From Erysipelotrichaceae bacterium (lineage in GTDB: Bacteria; Bacillota_I; Bacilli_A; Erysipelotrichales; Erysipelotrichaceae): a stretch of DNA of 34,237 nucleotides. Made by a program: the position numbers and the translations under genes. The stretch is taken from positions 1-34,237 of the forward strand of contig JAAWON010000015.1 in the NCBI GenBank assembly GCA_022799495.1, read 5' to 3'. A model generated the notes under the pieces. That model had not been told where the DNA came from. It saw only the letters and a program-made list of their open reading frames with translations, and searched no databases. Shown piece by piece: positions 8,658 to 16,211 of the stretch (within the stretch, counting starts at the first letter, position 1; each line of letters begins with the position of its first letter).

Positions 8658-9437
8658 ATGAGAATGGATGTAAAGAAATATACTTGGGAAAAGACCAAGG
8701 TAAATCGTGAGCATTTTTTGCGGAAGGTGCTTGCGCCGTATATGAGTGCGACAAAATTGGAGCGCGTGATTGAATCCGAAAGTGTCTGTGATGTGGTGGA
8801 TCAAAAGATGTTGCAAAGCATTGGCAATGAATGCATCATGCGGCGTTGTCTCTATGTTGGTGGGATGTCTTTGGGCACATCCATGTATGGCGGAGTGGGC
8901 GCATTTGTGCTGTATCCGCTGGATTTTGCGCAATTTGCCTATCATGCGGCGAAGTTATCACAGGAACTTTATTATTTGTATGAACGCAATACGAGTAAGC
9001 CAAAGCGTACTTCGCAACAGGTAGAGGTTTTGTTATATCTATTGGCAGGTGCGGATGCGGCGATTACCTTGAGCGGTGCTTCCTTGGCATCCTTGGGGCA
9101 GTTATTGTATCGAAAGGGTTGTCAAAAATTATCTATGCATCGTATGGCGGCTCTTCCCTTTATCGGGGGCGCGATTCACGGTTCAATGAGTGCCTATGCG
9201 ATGTATTCCTTGGCTGAGGAATACCGTAATATTCTTTTGGATCAGAAAGAAAGTGAAGGAGAAGTTAGTGCCCCGTATTCTATGCGTTTAAAGGATGCGC
9301 TGGATGTGGAATTTCGTGAGGCCGAGGTAAAACTCAAGCATTTCTGTAATCTGGAGAAACTGCGCGAATTGTACGCATTTTTGGAAAAAGGCTATATTGA
9401 TGAACAACAGTTTGAACAGTTGAAATTGAATTTATAG
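8658..9437 (+). CDS. Membrane-associated protein of unknown function, EcsC-like
   Basis: A 259-residue protein, 19 bases after the yitT-like stop and probably co-transcribed. Start ATG 8658 has AAAGAGGG seven bases upstream; ATG 8664 is also possible. An N-terminal charged helical part is followed by Gly- and Ala-rich hydrophobic helices: near 68-90 (GGMSLGTSMYGGVGAFVLYPLDF), near 125-145 (LLYLLAGADAAITLSGASL), and a third with LPFIGGAIHGSMSAYAMYSLAEEY. The last resembles the PVVGGVVGGAxN helix of EcsC-type proteins. The C-terminal 50 residues look coiled-coil and hydrophilic. I cannot assign a function. A terminator follows immediately. Confidence 0.7.
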   Translation: MRMDVKKYTWEKTKVNREHFLRKVLAPYMSATKLERVIESESVCDVVDQKMLQSIGNECIMRRCLYVGGMSLGTSMYGGVGAFVLYPLDFAQFAYHAAKLSQELYYLYERNTSKPKRTSQQVEVLLYLLAGADAAITLSGASLASLGQLLYRKGCQKLSMHRMAALPFIGGAIHGSMSAYAMYSLAEEYRNILLDQKESEGEVSAPYSMRLKDALDVEFREAEVKLKHFCNLEKLRELYAFLEKGYIDEQQFEQLKLNL

Positions 9438-9462
9438 ACAGAGCCGTGGGTTCTGTTTTTTT
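9438..9462 (+). terminator. Intrinsic terminator of the yitT-like operon
   Basis: Stem ACAGA / TCTGT with a GC-rich loop, then seven T. It begins on the base after the stop codon. Confidence 0.65.
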
Positions 9463-9709
9463 ATGATAGGGGGATATAGTGGAGGGATATGGATTGGCAA
9501 AGGTAGGATAAAAGGGCTTGGTTTGGGGTGTGCATGGGCATGATAGTTTCTTATTGAATTGCGCTTGCTAGCTTGATTTATCTGTTTCACTCTAGGTTCA
9601 ACGATTGTTTGTGTTTTTTTTTTTGTTTCATGTTTATTTAGAGTATAAAAATTCACGTATTTTAGGGATATTCGCGAATAATTGGAAGATTTTGTTCATG
9701 TTGGCAGTA
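9463..9709. other. Intergenic stretch, G-rich then T-rich, no gene seen
   Basis: The first 85 bases are unusually rich in G runs on the + strand and poor in C. A T-rich stretch with a run of ten T (9614-9623) follows. Open frames here have no ribosome site or domain. The only functional element I support is the promoter at its end. Confidence 0.4.
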
Positions 9710-9738
9710 TTTACAAGGAAAAACAATAATGATATAAT
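9710..9738 (+). promoter_or_regulatory. Sigma-A promoter of the sigma-factor gene
   Basis: TTTACA (9710-9715), 17-bp spacer, TATAAT (9733-9738). It sits 24 bp before the start codon, so the sigma gene appears to be read by housekeeping RNA polymerase rather than solely by itself. Confidence 0.85.
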
Positions 9739-9762
9739 CGCAAAGAGCGATAAAGAAAAGAG

Positions 9763-10854
9763 ATGGTTCGCATGCAGGCACATGAAATAGAATTGGTCAA
9801 GCGGGTTCAGGCTCATGATGAATCAGCGTTTGATGAATTGTATCACGCTTATTACCAGCGTGCTTTTGCGCTTGCATATCGGCTGACCAAGGATGATGCG
9901 GATGCGCAAGATATTGTGCAGGAATCCTTTTTGCAGGTGCACCGCTCGATTCATAATTTACAAAATCCAAAGCATTTCTATGCATGGCTTCATCGCATCA
10001 TTCATTCAAAATGTGTCAATATGTTTTATGATAATCGCAATGAACATGCAATGGATCCGGAAAAACTAGCAAAGGTGAAAGAATATGAGGAGAAACGGCG
10101 GTATATGTTGCCGCAAGAGGAAAGCAGTTTTGGCAGTGAGCGGGATGTGCTGATTCATTTGATGGCGCAAATGGATGATAAGTATCGTGAGGTATTGGAA
10201 CTTGCTTATTTTGAACAAATGAAACTCAAGGAGATTGCGGGTTATTTGGACTTACCTTTGGGAACGGTAAAAACGAGGGCGCGACGGGCAAAGGAAGAAT
10301 TAAAATTGAAGATTACCCAGTTTGAGGCACAGGAACAGCGTCATATATCGTTCAATGTGGATGTGCTTTTCCCCACGTTGTCCCTGTTCTCCTTATCGCA
10401 GCTTGGCACTTTAGTAAAACAGCGCAGTACGGATTTTTTAATCGGACAGGGAGTGAATGCAGTTTGTGCTGTATCATTTGCCCTACTTGCGGTTTCCGGA
10501 GGTGCCATGGTATGGATGGATCAAGAATCAGCGCAAAACATGGAGGCACCGCGTCAAGAAGCCGGATTTTATCAGGATGATTTTAGTGAAGAAGTCAGGT
10601 TGCCCAATCATGCCTTTGGCAGTTATATGTATGAAGATATTGCGGTGACTTCTTCTCAGCGTGCGTATTATGTTTGTATCAACTGGGCATTGGATTATGC
10701 ACAGATGAGTGGAAAGAGTAAATATGAGATTGTCGCAATCCATGAGATCTATCAAGCATTAAAACAAACCAATGATCGTTATTATCAAATGATACAGGAA
10801 AGAGGTTGGGAAAGGGATTTCCTGAAGTTGTATGATTCAATAAAGCATGAATAA
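9763..10854 (+). CDS. ECF-like sigma factor with a C-terminal membrane span and outside domain
   Basis: Residues 12-95 match sigma-70 region 2 (AFDELYHAYYQRAFALAYRL, then DAQDIVQESFLQVH with the -10-binding helix). Residues 128-185 match region 4, with the helix-turn-helix LKEIAGYLDLPLGTVKTRARRAKEEL. ECF sigmas end there at about 190 residues. This one continues with a linker, a single membrane span (about 229-252) and about 110 further residues that should lie outside the cell. The tail has no clear domain match by eye. Such fusions put sensor and sigma in one chain, so release by proteolysis or local action near the membrane is likely (inference). The start at ATG 9763 has a weak AAAAGAG site; ATG 9772 is possible. 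The terminator overlaps the stop codon. Confidence 0.85.
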   Translation: MVRMQAHEIELVKRVQAHDESAFDELYHAYYQRAFALAYRLTKDDADAQDIVQESFLQVHRSIHNLQNPKHFYAWLHRIIHSKCVNMFYDNRNEHAMDPEKLAKVKEYEEKRRYMLPQEESSFGSERDVLIHLMAQMDDKYREVLELAYFEQMKLKEIAGYLDLPLGTVKTRARRAKEELKLKITQFEAQEQRHISFNVDVLFPTLSLFSLSQLGTLVKQRSTDFLIGQGVNAVCAVSFALLAVSGGAMVWMDQESAQNMEAPRQEAGFYQDDFSEEVRLPNHAFGSYMYEDIAVTSSQRAYYVCINWALDYAQMSGKSKYEIVAIHEIYQALKQTNDRYYQMIQERGWERDFLKLYDSIKHE

Positions 10855-10867
10855 ACATGCTTTTTTT
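10843..10867 (+). terminator. Terminator overlapping the sigma gene's stop codon
   Basis: Perfect 7-bp stem AAGCATG / CATGCTT with a 6-base loop that contains the TAA stop (10852-10854), then T's to 10867. The left arm is coding sequence. Confidence 0.8.
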
Positions 10868-10989
10868 ATACGTCTTTATTTCCATAAATTAACAGATTGC
10901 TTTTTTATTTACTATTTATTATAAAAAATATATAATATATGTTGTTTTAAAATAAAAAAATAAATAATTTTTATTTTTTTGAATTAATG

Positions 10990-11016
10990 TGAAACTTTTT
11001 AAAACTACTTTCTGTC
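10990..11016 (+). promoter_or_regulatory. Possible ECF-type promoter of the surface-protein gene
   Basis: TGAAAC (10990-10995) is followed after 17 bp by TGTC (11013-11016), a spacing and -35 core like those used by ECF sigmas. No good sigma-A promoter is visible in the 260 bp before the surface gene. It lies in a very AT-rich stretch (10900-11000). Confidence 0.35.
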
Positions 11017-11051
11017 CCTTATGTGCATTAGCATCTGATGTGAGTAGTTTT
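11001..11051. repeat. Inverted repeat upstream of the surface-protein gene
   Basis: AAAACTACT (11001-11009) and its exact complement AGTAGTTTT (11043-11051) are 33 bases apart. A further A-T pair extends each arm outward to 10 bp. It could be a leader-RNA stem or a pair of regulator half-sites. Confidence 0.6.
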
Positions 11052-11128
11052 ACACAGTGGATCGCTTTATTAACTAAAACCTCATCATGGTTATGATACG
11101 TATGGATACAAAAGAAAGGGATGATATT

Positions 11129-13297
11129 ATGTTTAAGAAAGTAATGGCCTGTGTTGTATTGTTGGTAATCACTGCACTTTCTATGCGAACACTTTTATAT
11201 AATGAACAGGTGGATGCCGCGGATGGGGATAAATACTATGGGCCGGGCGATGTGTTTGCGGAGACGGGTGTGGATTCTTTTCGCATGGGTGGAATGGATT
11301 GGTACATTGCTTATGCAGATCAAACAAGTGGAAAAGGTATAATATTAGGATTACCGGCAATGAAATCATTAGCAAATATCGATACGTTTTTTTCAAGATA
11401 TGACATTGCATATAAAGATAGTATTGCTAAAGGTACGGGTATTGATAAAATGGGAGAAAAAATCTACGCAATGAATCAGGACGCATTAGGCAGTTTAAAA
11501 CTATTGACAATTGATCAATACAACCTGATTACAAACAATGAGAGTGATTTTACGGCTTTCAATTTTAATGGTTATTGGACAATTGCTGAATTTTGGATGG
11601 AAGGTTACTACGAGGGGGATACAAAACCAATTTTTTATGTTTACGATACGAATTCAGTTTTTGTAGCGGGAGGCACAAAAACATTGTATCCGGGTTATAC
11701 ACATATTGCGTATAATGCAAATGTTAACAATCCGTTTAGTTATCTTGTCAGTGCGGCAGAAATCAATCTTCCTAAAAAATTCCCTGAACCGATTGAGGCG
11801 ATTCAAGCGGACAAAGTTTCAATCGTTAAAAAGTATCCGGATCATACGGTGGATACCATCAATATCACAACGGAAAAAGGTGACGGTCCCTTTCATTTCT
11901 ACATTTATGATACAGATGTAAACGGAGTAGGAAACAGTTCACAGGCAAGTGCCTACTTTCGCTTAGATCATGTGGATACGATGAATGGAACGGCACAAGT
12001 AAATCAAATCAATGCATTGCCTTACGGCGATTATTACTTCAAAGTAAAAGTGGTAGACGAAAGCACCGCAAATAATCTATATAGCGATCCAACAGATATA
12101 ACAAAAGATCCTAATCGTGTAAAAGAAACTGACGTGATACATGTTCAAATTAAAAAAGGTGTTCAAGATCCGCTGCAAGTGTATGGCTCAGCGAGTGATC
12201 GTGATCAAGGAGTGAATGATCAAACTTCATTCAGTTTAGAAAAGACAGAAGCCAGTATTACGCTGTTTCCTAAAGGCGGTTCAAGTTTAATTGCGGATAG
12301 TGAGATTACGTATACGATTGAAAATGATCCCAATCATATCTTGGGAAATACGCCGGGCAAAGGGGCGAGTGCTACATTTACATTGTCGCATACAGTTGGA
12401 AGTGCCACGGTTAAGATCACAAAACCCGGTGGCACCAATTACGATGATGTTAGCACCACTGTAACAATCACAGTTACTTCGATTGCCGATACACCCAGCA
12501 TCACGGCCACCACAGGAGGCAGTGCATATGGATCAGGAGACAAAGTGAATCAAGATGTGATTGTGACATTTAACAAAGGGCCAAACGGAAGTTCTGTCAC
12601 AAATGCTTTGAAACTGAAAACCTTAAGCGGCAATTTAAATCCGCCGACGGACTGGTATAAAACAAGTGGAACGTTATCCTCAATCACACCGGGGGATACG
12701 AAAACAACTCCGGCTAGTAACCAGCATCGCTATATTTGTTACTGGTTATATTATGATGGCTATTTAGAGGATGGGGTAGAATTTCGTGTAGATACATGGA
12801 GAGATGCGCCCAAACTGCAAAATTACAGTGCAACGGCCCAAAATCAAATTACAAACAACAGTAAAGTGTTGTTAGCGGTGCCCAGTGATCAAAGCGGATG
12901 GAACCGATATACGGCAACGATCAGCGATGCATCAGGTACAAAGGTATACAATGAAGAACCGTTGACGATCGGTACCTATACGATTGATGTACAGGATGAA
13001 TATGGGAACACTGCGCAATATCAGTTTGACGTTGTACCGGCATCTGCCAACGCTCCACAACTGCCCAATAATGGCAGCGGGTATTATAAGATTGACGGTA
13101 CCAAGGGGAAAGACAACTGGTATGTGAGCGATGTAAAAATCACACCAACCGGAAAAGATGGCTATGATGAAATCAGTTCTGATGGAGTGACATTCCAAAC
13201 AAATCTGATGTACCAAAATGACGGCAGCCATACCGTGGATTTCTATTGCGAAATTCTACCACCGGAGTGGTTGCGAAAGCGATTCGGATTCAATTGA
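11129..13297 (+). CDS. Large Ig-like surface protein, N-terminal part (frameshifted gene)
   Basis: ATG 11129 is preferred because AAAGAAAGGG lies eight bases upstream. An ATG 42 bases earlier has no ribosome site. The product starts with a signal peptide (MFKKVMACVVLLVITALSM.., cut probably near AADG), then a folded region of about 250 residues. A series of beta-rich bacterial Ig/cadherin-like modules follows, such as the segment with TVTITVTSIADTPSITAT and one with TIGTYTIDVQDEYGNTAQYQF. The frame ends at 13297 after a short nonsense tail, while the protein clearly continues in the -1 frame from about 13246. Intact, it would be about 1,270 residues with a C-terminal anchor. Likely exported by Sec and displayed on the cell surface; ligand unknown. 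Confidence 0.8.
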   Translation: MFKKVMACVVLLVITALSMRTLLYNEQVDAADGDKYYGPGDVFAETGVDSFRMGGMDWYIAYADQTSGKGIILGLPAMKSLANIDTFFSRYDIAYKDSIAKGTGIDKMGEKIYAMNQDALGSLKLLTIDQYNLITNNESDFTAFNFNGYWTIAEFWMEGYYEGDTKPIFYVYDTNSVFVAGGTKTLYPGYTHIAYNANVNNPFSYLVSAAEINLPKKFPEPIEAIQADKVSIVKKYPDHTVDTINITTEKGDGPFHFYIYDTDVNGVGNSSQASAYFRLDHVDTMNGTAQVNQINALPYGDYYFKVKVVDESTANNLYSDPTDITKDPNRVKETDVIHVQIKKGVQDPLQVYGSASDRDQGVNDQTSFSLEKTEASITLFPKGGSSLIADSEITYTIENDPNHILGNTPGKGASATFTLSHTVGSATVKITKPGGTNYDDVSTTVTITVTSIADTPSITATTGGSAYGSGDKVNQDVIVTFNKGPNGSSVTNALKLKTLSGNLNPPTDWYKTSGTLSSITPGDTKTTPASNQHRYICYWLYYDGYLEDGVEFRVDTWRDAPKLQNYSATAQNQITNNSKVLLAVPSDQSGWNRYTATISDASGTKVYNEEPLTIGTYTIDVQDEYGNTAQYQFDVVPASANAPQLPNNGSGYYKIDGTKGKDNWYVSDVKITPTGKDGYDEISSDGVTFQTNLMYQNDGSHTVDFYCEILPPEWLRKRFGFN

Positions 13298-14946
13298 AAA
13301 TTGATCAAACCGCACCTGATGTGCCGGTGTTGAGTATGCAGGTAATCAATAAGAATGCATTCGCCCGTTTTATTAACGCACTGAGTTTCGGTAATTGGAT
13401 GAATCAGGGCGCGAAAGTGACCATGACAAGCAGAGATGCGACCAGTGGCTTGGATCATTTTGAATATATCGAGACAAGCAATGGCACTACGGTGAATAAA
13501 ACAAGCAGTACCGGTATTGTGACCTATCAAAAAGATAGCGAAATCACATTACAGGCAAAAGCATGTGATAAAGCAGGCAACTGTAGTGTCATGAGTGCGA
13601 GTGAAGATCTGATGATTGATTTAAAAGCACCGTCAATCAATGGCGTAAAAGATCAAAGCACCTATAAATATTACTATCTGCCTCGTTTTGTAAGCATCAC
13701 GGATACCGGCAGTGGCTTATCCTATGCGGAATACAAAAAGGATGGAGTATTGGCCGGTAATATACAGGAAAATGTGAATGAAAAAATAAATGGCATTGGC
13801 CAATATGAAATCTATGCGATTGATCATGCGGGCAATGAAGTACGCATACAATTCCAGATTATTCCGTTACCGGATATTGATGATATAGATGGCAGTGATG
13901 AATCCAAAGATATTATTGATCAGGTACAAGAGGAATTAGATGATATTAAAGATAAGATTGATCAGACAGAAAAAGATGAATATGAGCAATGGATTGAGGA
14001 TGCATTGGAGAAATGGGAATCAAGCCGTAAAAAGGTAGTGGAAACAGATGATAAGAGTGCCAAAGTAGAGGGACAAGGTGACACAAGTTTCGATCCCAAG
14101 GTAGAACTCATTGTCGATGAAATCAGTGAAAATGATGTGCCGCGCTTGCCGAAGAAAGCACTTGCAGTCTATGATGTCTATTTACAAAAAGGCAATGTGA
14201 AAGTACAGCCGGATGGCAGCATCAAAGTGTATTTGCCTTATAGCGGACAAGAGGATCCAATTGTATATGAGATTGATGGTAATCAGGTGAAAGAACTCCA
14301 TGTGACACGAGAGGGGAACTTTGTGACCTTTGTGAGCGACTCACTGGTGAAATATGCGATATCCAATACCGCGCAGAAGGACAATGAGGATTTCAATGAT
14401 AAGACTTGTAAACTGGAGGGAAAAGAAATCAATGTGGATACCGATGGCGATGGACTACCTGATTTGAACTTGGATATTGACCATGATTGCATTGCCGATC
14501 TGAATATTGACACTGATTTTGATCGCATTCCCAATATCAACATTGACACCAAAGGAGATGGCAAAGCGGATATTAACATTGATAAGAATGGTGATGGCAA
14601 GGCAGATCTCAATATTGCGATTGTGGATCGTTGGGTACCCAATAAGGACTGCAAATACAATGACTTCGCCTACGATACCGCCGAGGGTTTTATCCCGATT
14701 CTGAATGTGGATGATGATGGTGATGGTGAGCCTGATCGCAACATTGATGATAATGGCGATGGCATTCCTGATCGCAATATTGATCCGGATTGGTTTGATC
14801 GTTATGGCAAACCTAATTCCAATACAAATATCGGTGGAGCATTTACCGGTGATACGACGAAATGGGTGATCTGGTGGATTCTCTTAGTTGTGACAGGTGC
14901 GACAATGGGATATAGCCAGTATCAAAAAAGGAAGCATAGATCATAA
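13246..14946 (+). CDS. Large Ig-like surface protein, C-terminal part (frameshifted gene)
   Basis: This continues the previous protein; the TTG at 13246 is not a natural start and no ribosome site precedes it. In order it has two Ig-like modules (for example TAPDVPVLSM.. and QAKACDKAGNCSVMSASEDLMIDLKAPSI) and an acidic coiled-coil linker (DIDDIDGSDESKDIIDQVQ.., about 13870-14040). A compact domain follows, then 12-residue Asp/Asn loops of the DxDGDGxxDxN type, and at the end a TGDTT motif before a membrane span (WVIWWILLVVTGATMGYS) and basic tail KRKHR. The last part resembles LPxTG-type anchors, but the usual LP is absent (GAFTGD), so sortase use is uncertain. A strong terminator follows. 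Confidence 0.8.
   Translation: MRNSTTGVVAKAIRIQLKIDQTAPDVPVLSMQVINKNAFARFINALSFGNWMNQGAKVTMTSRDATSGLDHFEYIETSNGTTVNKTSSTGIVTYQKDSEITLQAKACDKAGNCSVMSASEDLMIDLKAPSINGVKDQSTYKYYYLPRFVSITDTGSGLSYAEYKKDGVLAGNIQENVNEKINGIGQYEIYAIDHAGNEVRIQFQIIPLPDIDDIDGSDESKDIIDQVQEELDDIKDKIDQTEKDEYEQWIEDALEKWESSRKKVVETDDKSAKVEGQGDTSFDPKVELIVDEISENDVPRLPKKALAVYDVYLQKGNVKVQPDGSIKVYLPYSGQEDPIVYEIDGNQVKELHVTREGNFVTFVSDSLVKYAISNTAQKDNEDFNDKTCKLEGKEINVDTDGDGLPDLNLDIDHDCIADLNIDTDFDRIPNINIDTKGDGKADINIDKNGDGKADLNIAIVDRWVPNKDCKYNDFAYDTAEGFIPILNVDDDGDGEPDRNIDDNGDGIPDRNIDPDWFDRYGKPNSNTNIGGAFTGDTTKWVIWWILLVVTGATMGYSQYQKRKHRS
14431..14787 (+). repeat. 36-bp coding repeats, calcium-loop-like (DxDGDGxxDxN)
   Basis: Five units start at 14431, 14467, 14503, 14539 and 14575. 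Two more start at 14704 and 14740, with a partial unit at 14776. Each encodes 12 residues with Asp at spaced positions and a final Asn-Ile or Asn-Leu, like thrombospondin type 3 or dockerin calcium loops. Some units have lost the central DGD (DHDC, DFDR), showing divergence after duplication. Confidence 0.8.
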
Positions 14947-14959
14947 CAATTTTAGCAAG

Positions 14960-14989
14960 CAGGCAGATGAAATACGCTGCCTGTTTTTT
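14960..14989 (+). terminator. Intrinsic terminator of the surface-protein gene
   Basis: Perfect 7-bp stem CAGGCAG / CTGCCTG with a 10-base loop and six T. Confidence 0.88.
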
Positions 14990-15026
14990 CATGTTTTCGT
15001 ATTTATGGGTATTCACAATCTTTTGA

Positions 15027-15055
15027 TTGACATAAAGTGATGACTTGGTTAAACT
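15027..15055 (+). promoter_or_regulatory. Promoter of the histidine-phosphatase pseudogene
   Basis: Perfect TTGACA (15027-15032), 17-bp spacer, TAAACT (4 of 6). GAGGTGA follows at 15064-15070. Confidence 0.6.
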
Positions 15056-15074
15056 TTCTTTATGAGGTGATACA

Positions 15075-15608
15075 ATGAAACTCTATGTGACAAGGCATGG
15101 ATAGACCGATTGGAATGAACAAGGGCGTATCCAAGGGAAAATAGATATTCCCTTAAATGAACAGGGCAGAGCACAGGCACGCAAAACGCGCGATCTTTTG
15201 GCACACACTCCTTTTGATGTGATCATCACCTCACCATTACAGCGAGCAGTAGAAACTGCCACAATCATAAATGAGGCGCATGGTGTGAAACAATACGAAG
15301 ATGAGCGATTGTCTGAGCGTGGTTTTGGCACATGGGAGGGGGCATCCATATCAGAAGTTGACTTTACTTGTTTTTGGGATGCTCGCTATGAAGATCACTT
15401 TCCTGCTTGTGAGCGGACTACGCTTTTTTATCAGCGCGTGCATGCATTTATCAATGAACTTCGCCAAAGTGAGCGAAAGCATGTTTTGATCGTTGCGCAT
15501 GGGGGTGTATCGCTGCCTTTCTACACCTATTTTCATCCATGTCCTACCGATGGTGATATGCGCAAATATATGTTAAATAACTGTGAAGTGGCTTCCTATG
15601 AGTTATGA
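15075..15608 (+). pseudogene. Histidine phosphatase (phosphoglycerate-mutase-like), broken by an in-frame TAG
   Basis: From ATG 15075, with GAGGTGA upstream, the frame reads MKLYVTRHG, then TAG at 15102-15104, then TDWNEQGRIQG and on without another stop to 15608. The family motif is RHG[EQ]T, so the stop replaces exactly the conserved acidic or amide residue beside the catalytic His. Everything after it is well preserved: SPLQRAVETATII, a central LSERGFGTWEG, and the second catalytic His in VAHGGV. Total length would be 177 residues, normal for cobC/GpmB-like phosphatases. TAG ends other genes in this window (argS, rpoE), so readthrough is not expected. One base change (CAG or GAG to TAG) explains it; a sequencing error is possible. 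Confidence 0.88.
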
Positions 15609-15637
15609 TAGGTATCTTTGTAAAATCCACTTTCACA

Positions 15638-15666
15638 TTGCGCAGAAGTGGAAAACATGATAGAAT
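15638..15666 (+). promoter_or_regulatory. Promoter of darA
   Basis: TTGCGC (15638-15643), 17-bp spacer, TAGAAT (15661-15666) with TGA before it. An inverted repeat CCACTT / AAGTGG (about 15627-15651) brackets the -35 and could be an operator. Confidence 0.6.
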
Positions 15667-15699
15667 AGGATTAAGAAAAGCATAGAAAGGAGCAGTATC

Positions 15700-16023
15700 A
15701 TGAAGTTAATATTAGCGATTATGTCGAATGATGACAGCCCGGCAGTATCCAGTGCTTTAACAAAAGAGAATTATCAGGTGACACGTTTGGCAACGACAGG
15801 CGGATTTCTCAGAGCCGGCAATACAACCTTGATTGTCGGTACAGATGATGACAAAGTGGACAAGGCAATTGAGGTCATCAGCGAATATTCCCGCAGAAGG
15901 ACTGAGGTGGTGCCAAGCACGGCATCTTATGACATCGGAAGATATGCATCCTTCCCGGTTGAAGTTCAGGTAGGCGGAGCGACTATCTTCATTATGGATG
16001 TAGAACAGTTTATTAAGTTATAA
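15700..16023 (+). CDS. darA: Cyclic-di-AMP receptor DarA (YaaQ/PstA, PII-like)
   Basis: A 107-residue cytoplasmic protein with the family hallmarks: N-terminal MKLILAIMSNDD, the binding-loop motif LATTGGFLRAGNTTLIVGTDDDKVD (about 31-55), and the C-terminal SFPVEVQVGGATIFIMDVEQF. DarA forms PII-like trimers that bind c-di-AMP at subunit interfaces. Its downstream target in Bacillota is not settled. The ribosome site is AAAGGAG before ATG 15700. Monocistronic, with its own promoter and a strong terminator. Confidence 0.95.
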   Translation: MKLILAIMSNDDSPAVSSALTKENYQVTRLATTGGFLRAGNTTLIVGTDDDKVDKAIEVISEYSRRRTEVVPSTASYDIGRYASFPVEVQVGGATIFIMDVEQFIKL

Positions 16024-16056
16024 TACAAAGATTGATAAAGGAATTATGATGAAAAT

Positions 16057-16096
16057 AATACCCTCTGAATGGTGCATCCTAAAAGAGGGTATTTTT
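16057..16096 (+). terminator. Intrinsic terminator of darA
   Basis: Perfect 10-bp stem AATACCCTCT / AGAGGGTATT with a 17-base loop, then T's to 16096. The left-arm side is A-rich. Confidence 0.8.
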
Positions 16097-16142
16097 AATA
16101 GGTGTCATATACGCTTGGAATGACAAAAGGAATAAGATCACA

Positions 16143-16171
16143 TGTTCAAATAGAGGAAAATGTTTTATAAT
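16143..16171 (+). promoter_or_regulatory. Promoter of the LytTR gene
   Basis: Perfect TATAAT (16166-16171) with a weak -35 TGTTCA 17 bp upstream. Because an upstream in-frame ATG (16170) lies inside this -10, the gene more likely starts at 16212. Confidence 0.5.
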
Positions 16172-16211
16172 GAAACTGGTATCAATCAATGAACAAAGAA
16201 AGGAGGATATT

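Noticed and set aside
9463-9545. G-quadruplex in the G-rich stretch
   Set aside because: The runs of three or more G are too far apart for a compact four-run motif.
13230-13260. Programmed -1 frameshift in the surface-protein gene
   Set aside because: No X XXY YYZ slippery heptamer at the junction and no clear downstream pseudoknot; an indel explains it.
15102-15104. TAG read as an amino acid (recoding) in the phosphatase
   Set aside because: TAG ends argS and rpoE normally in this window, and no recoding structure or special tRNA is visible; simple nonsense mutation is the better reading.
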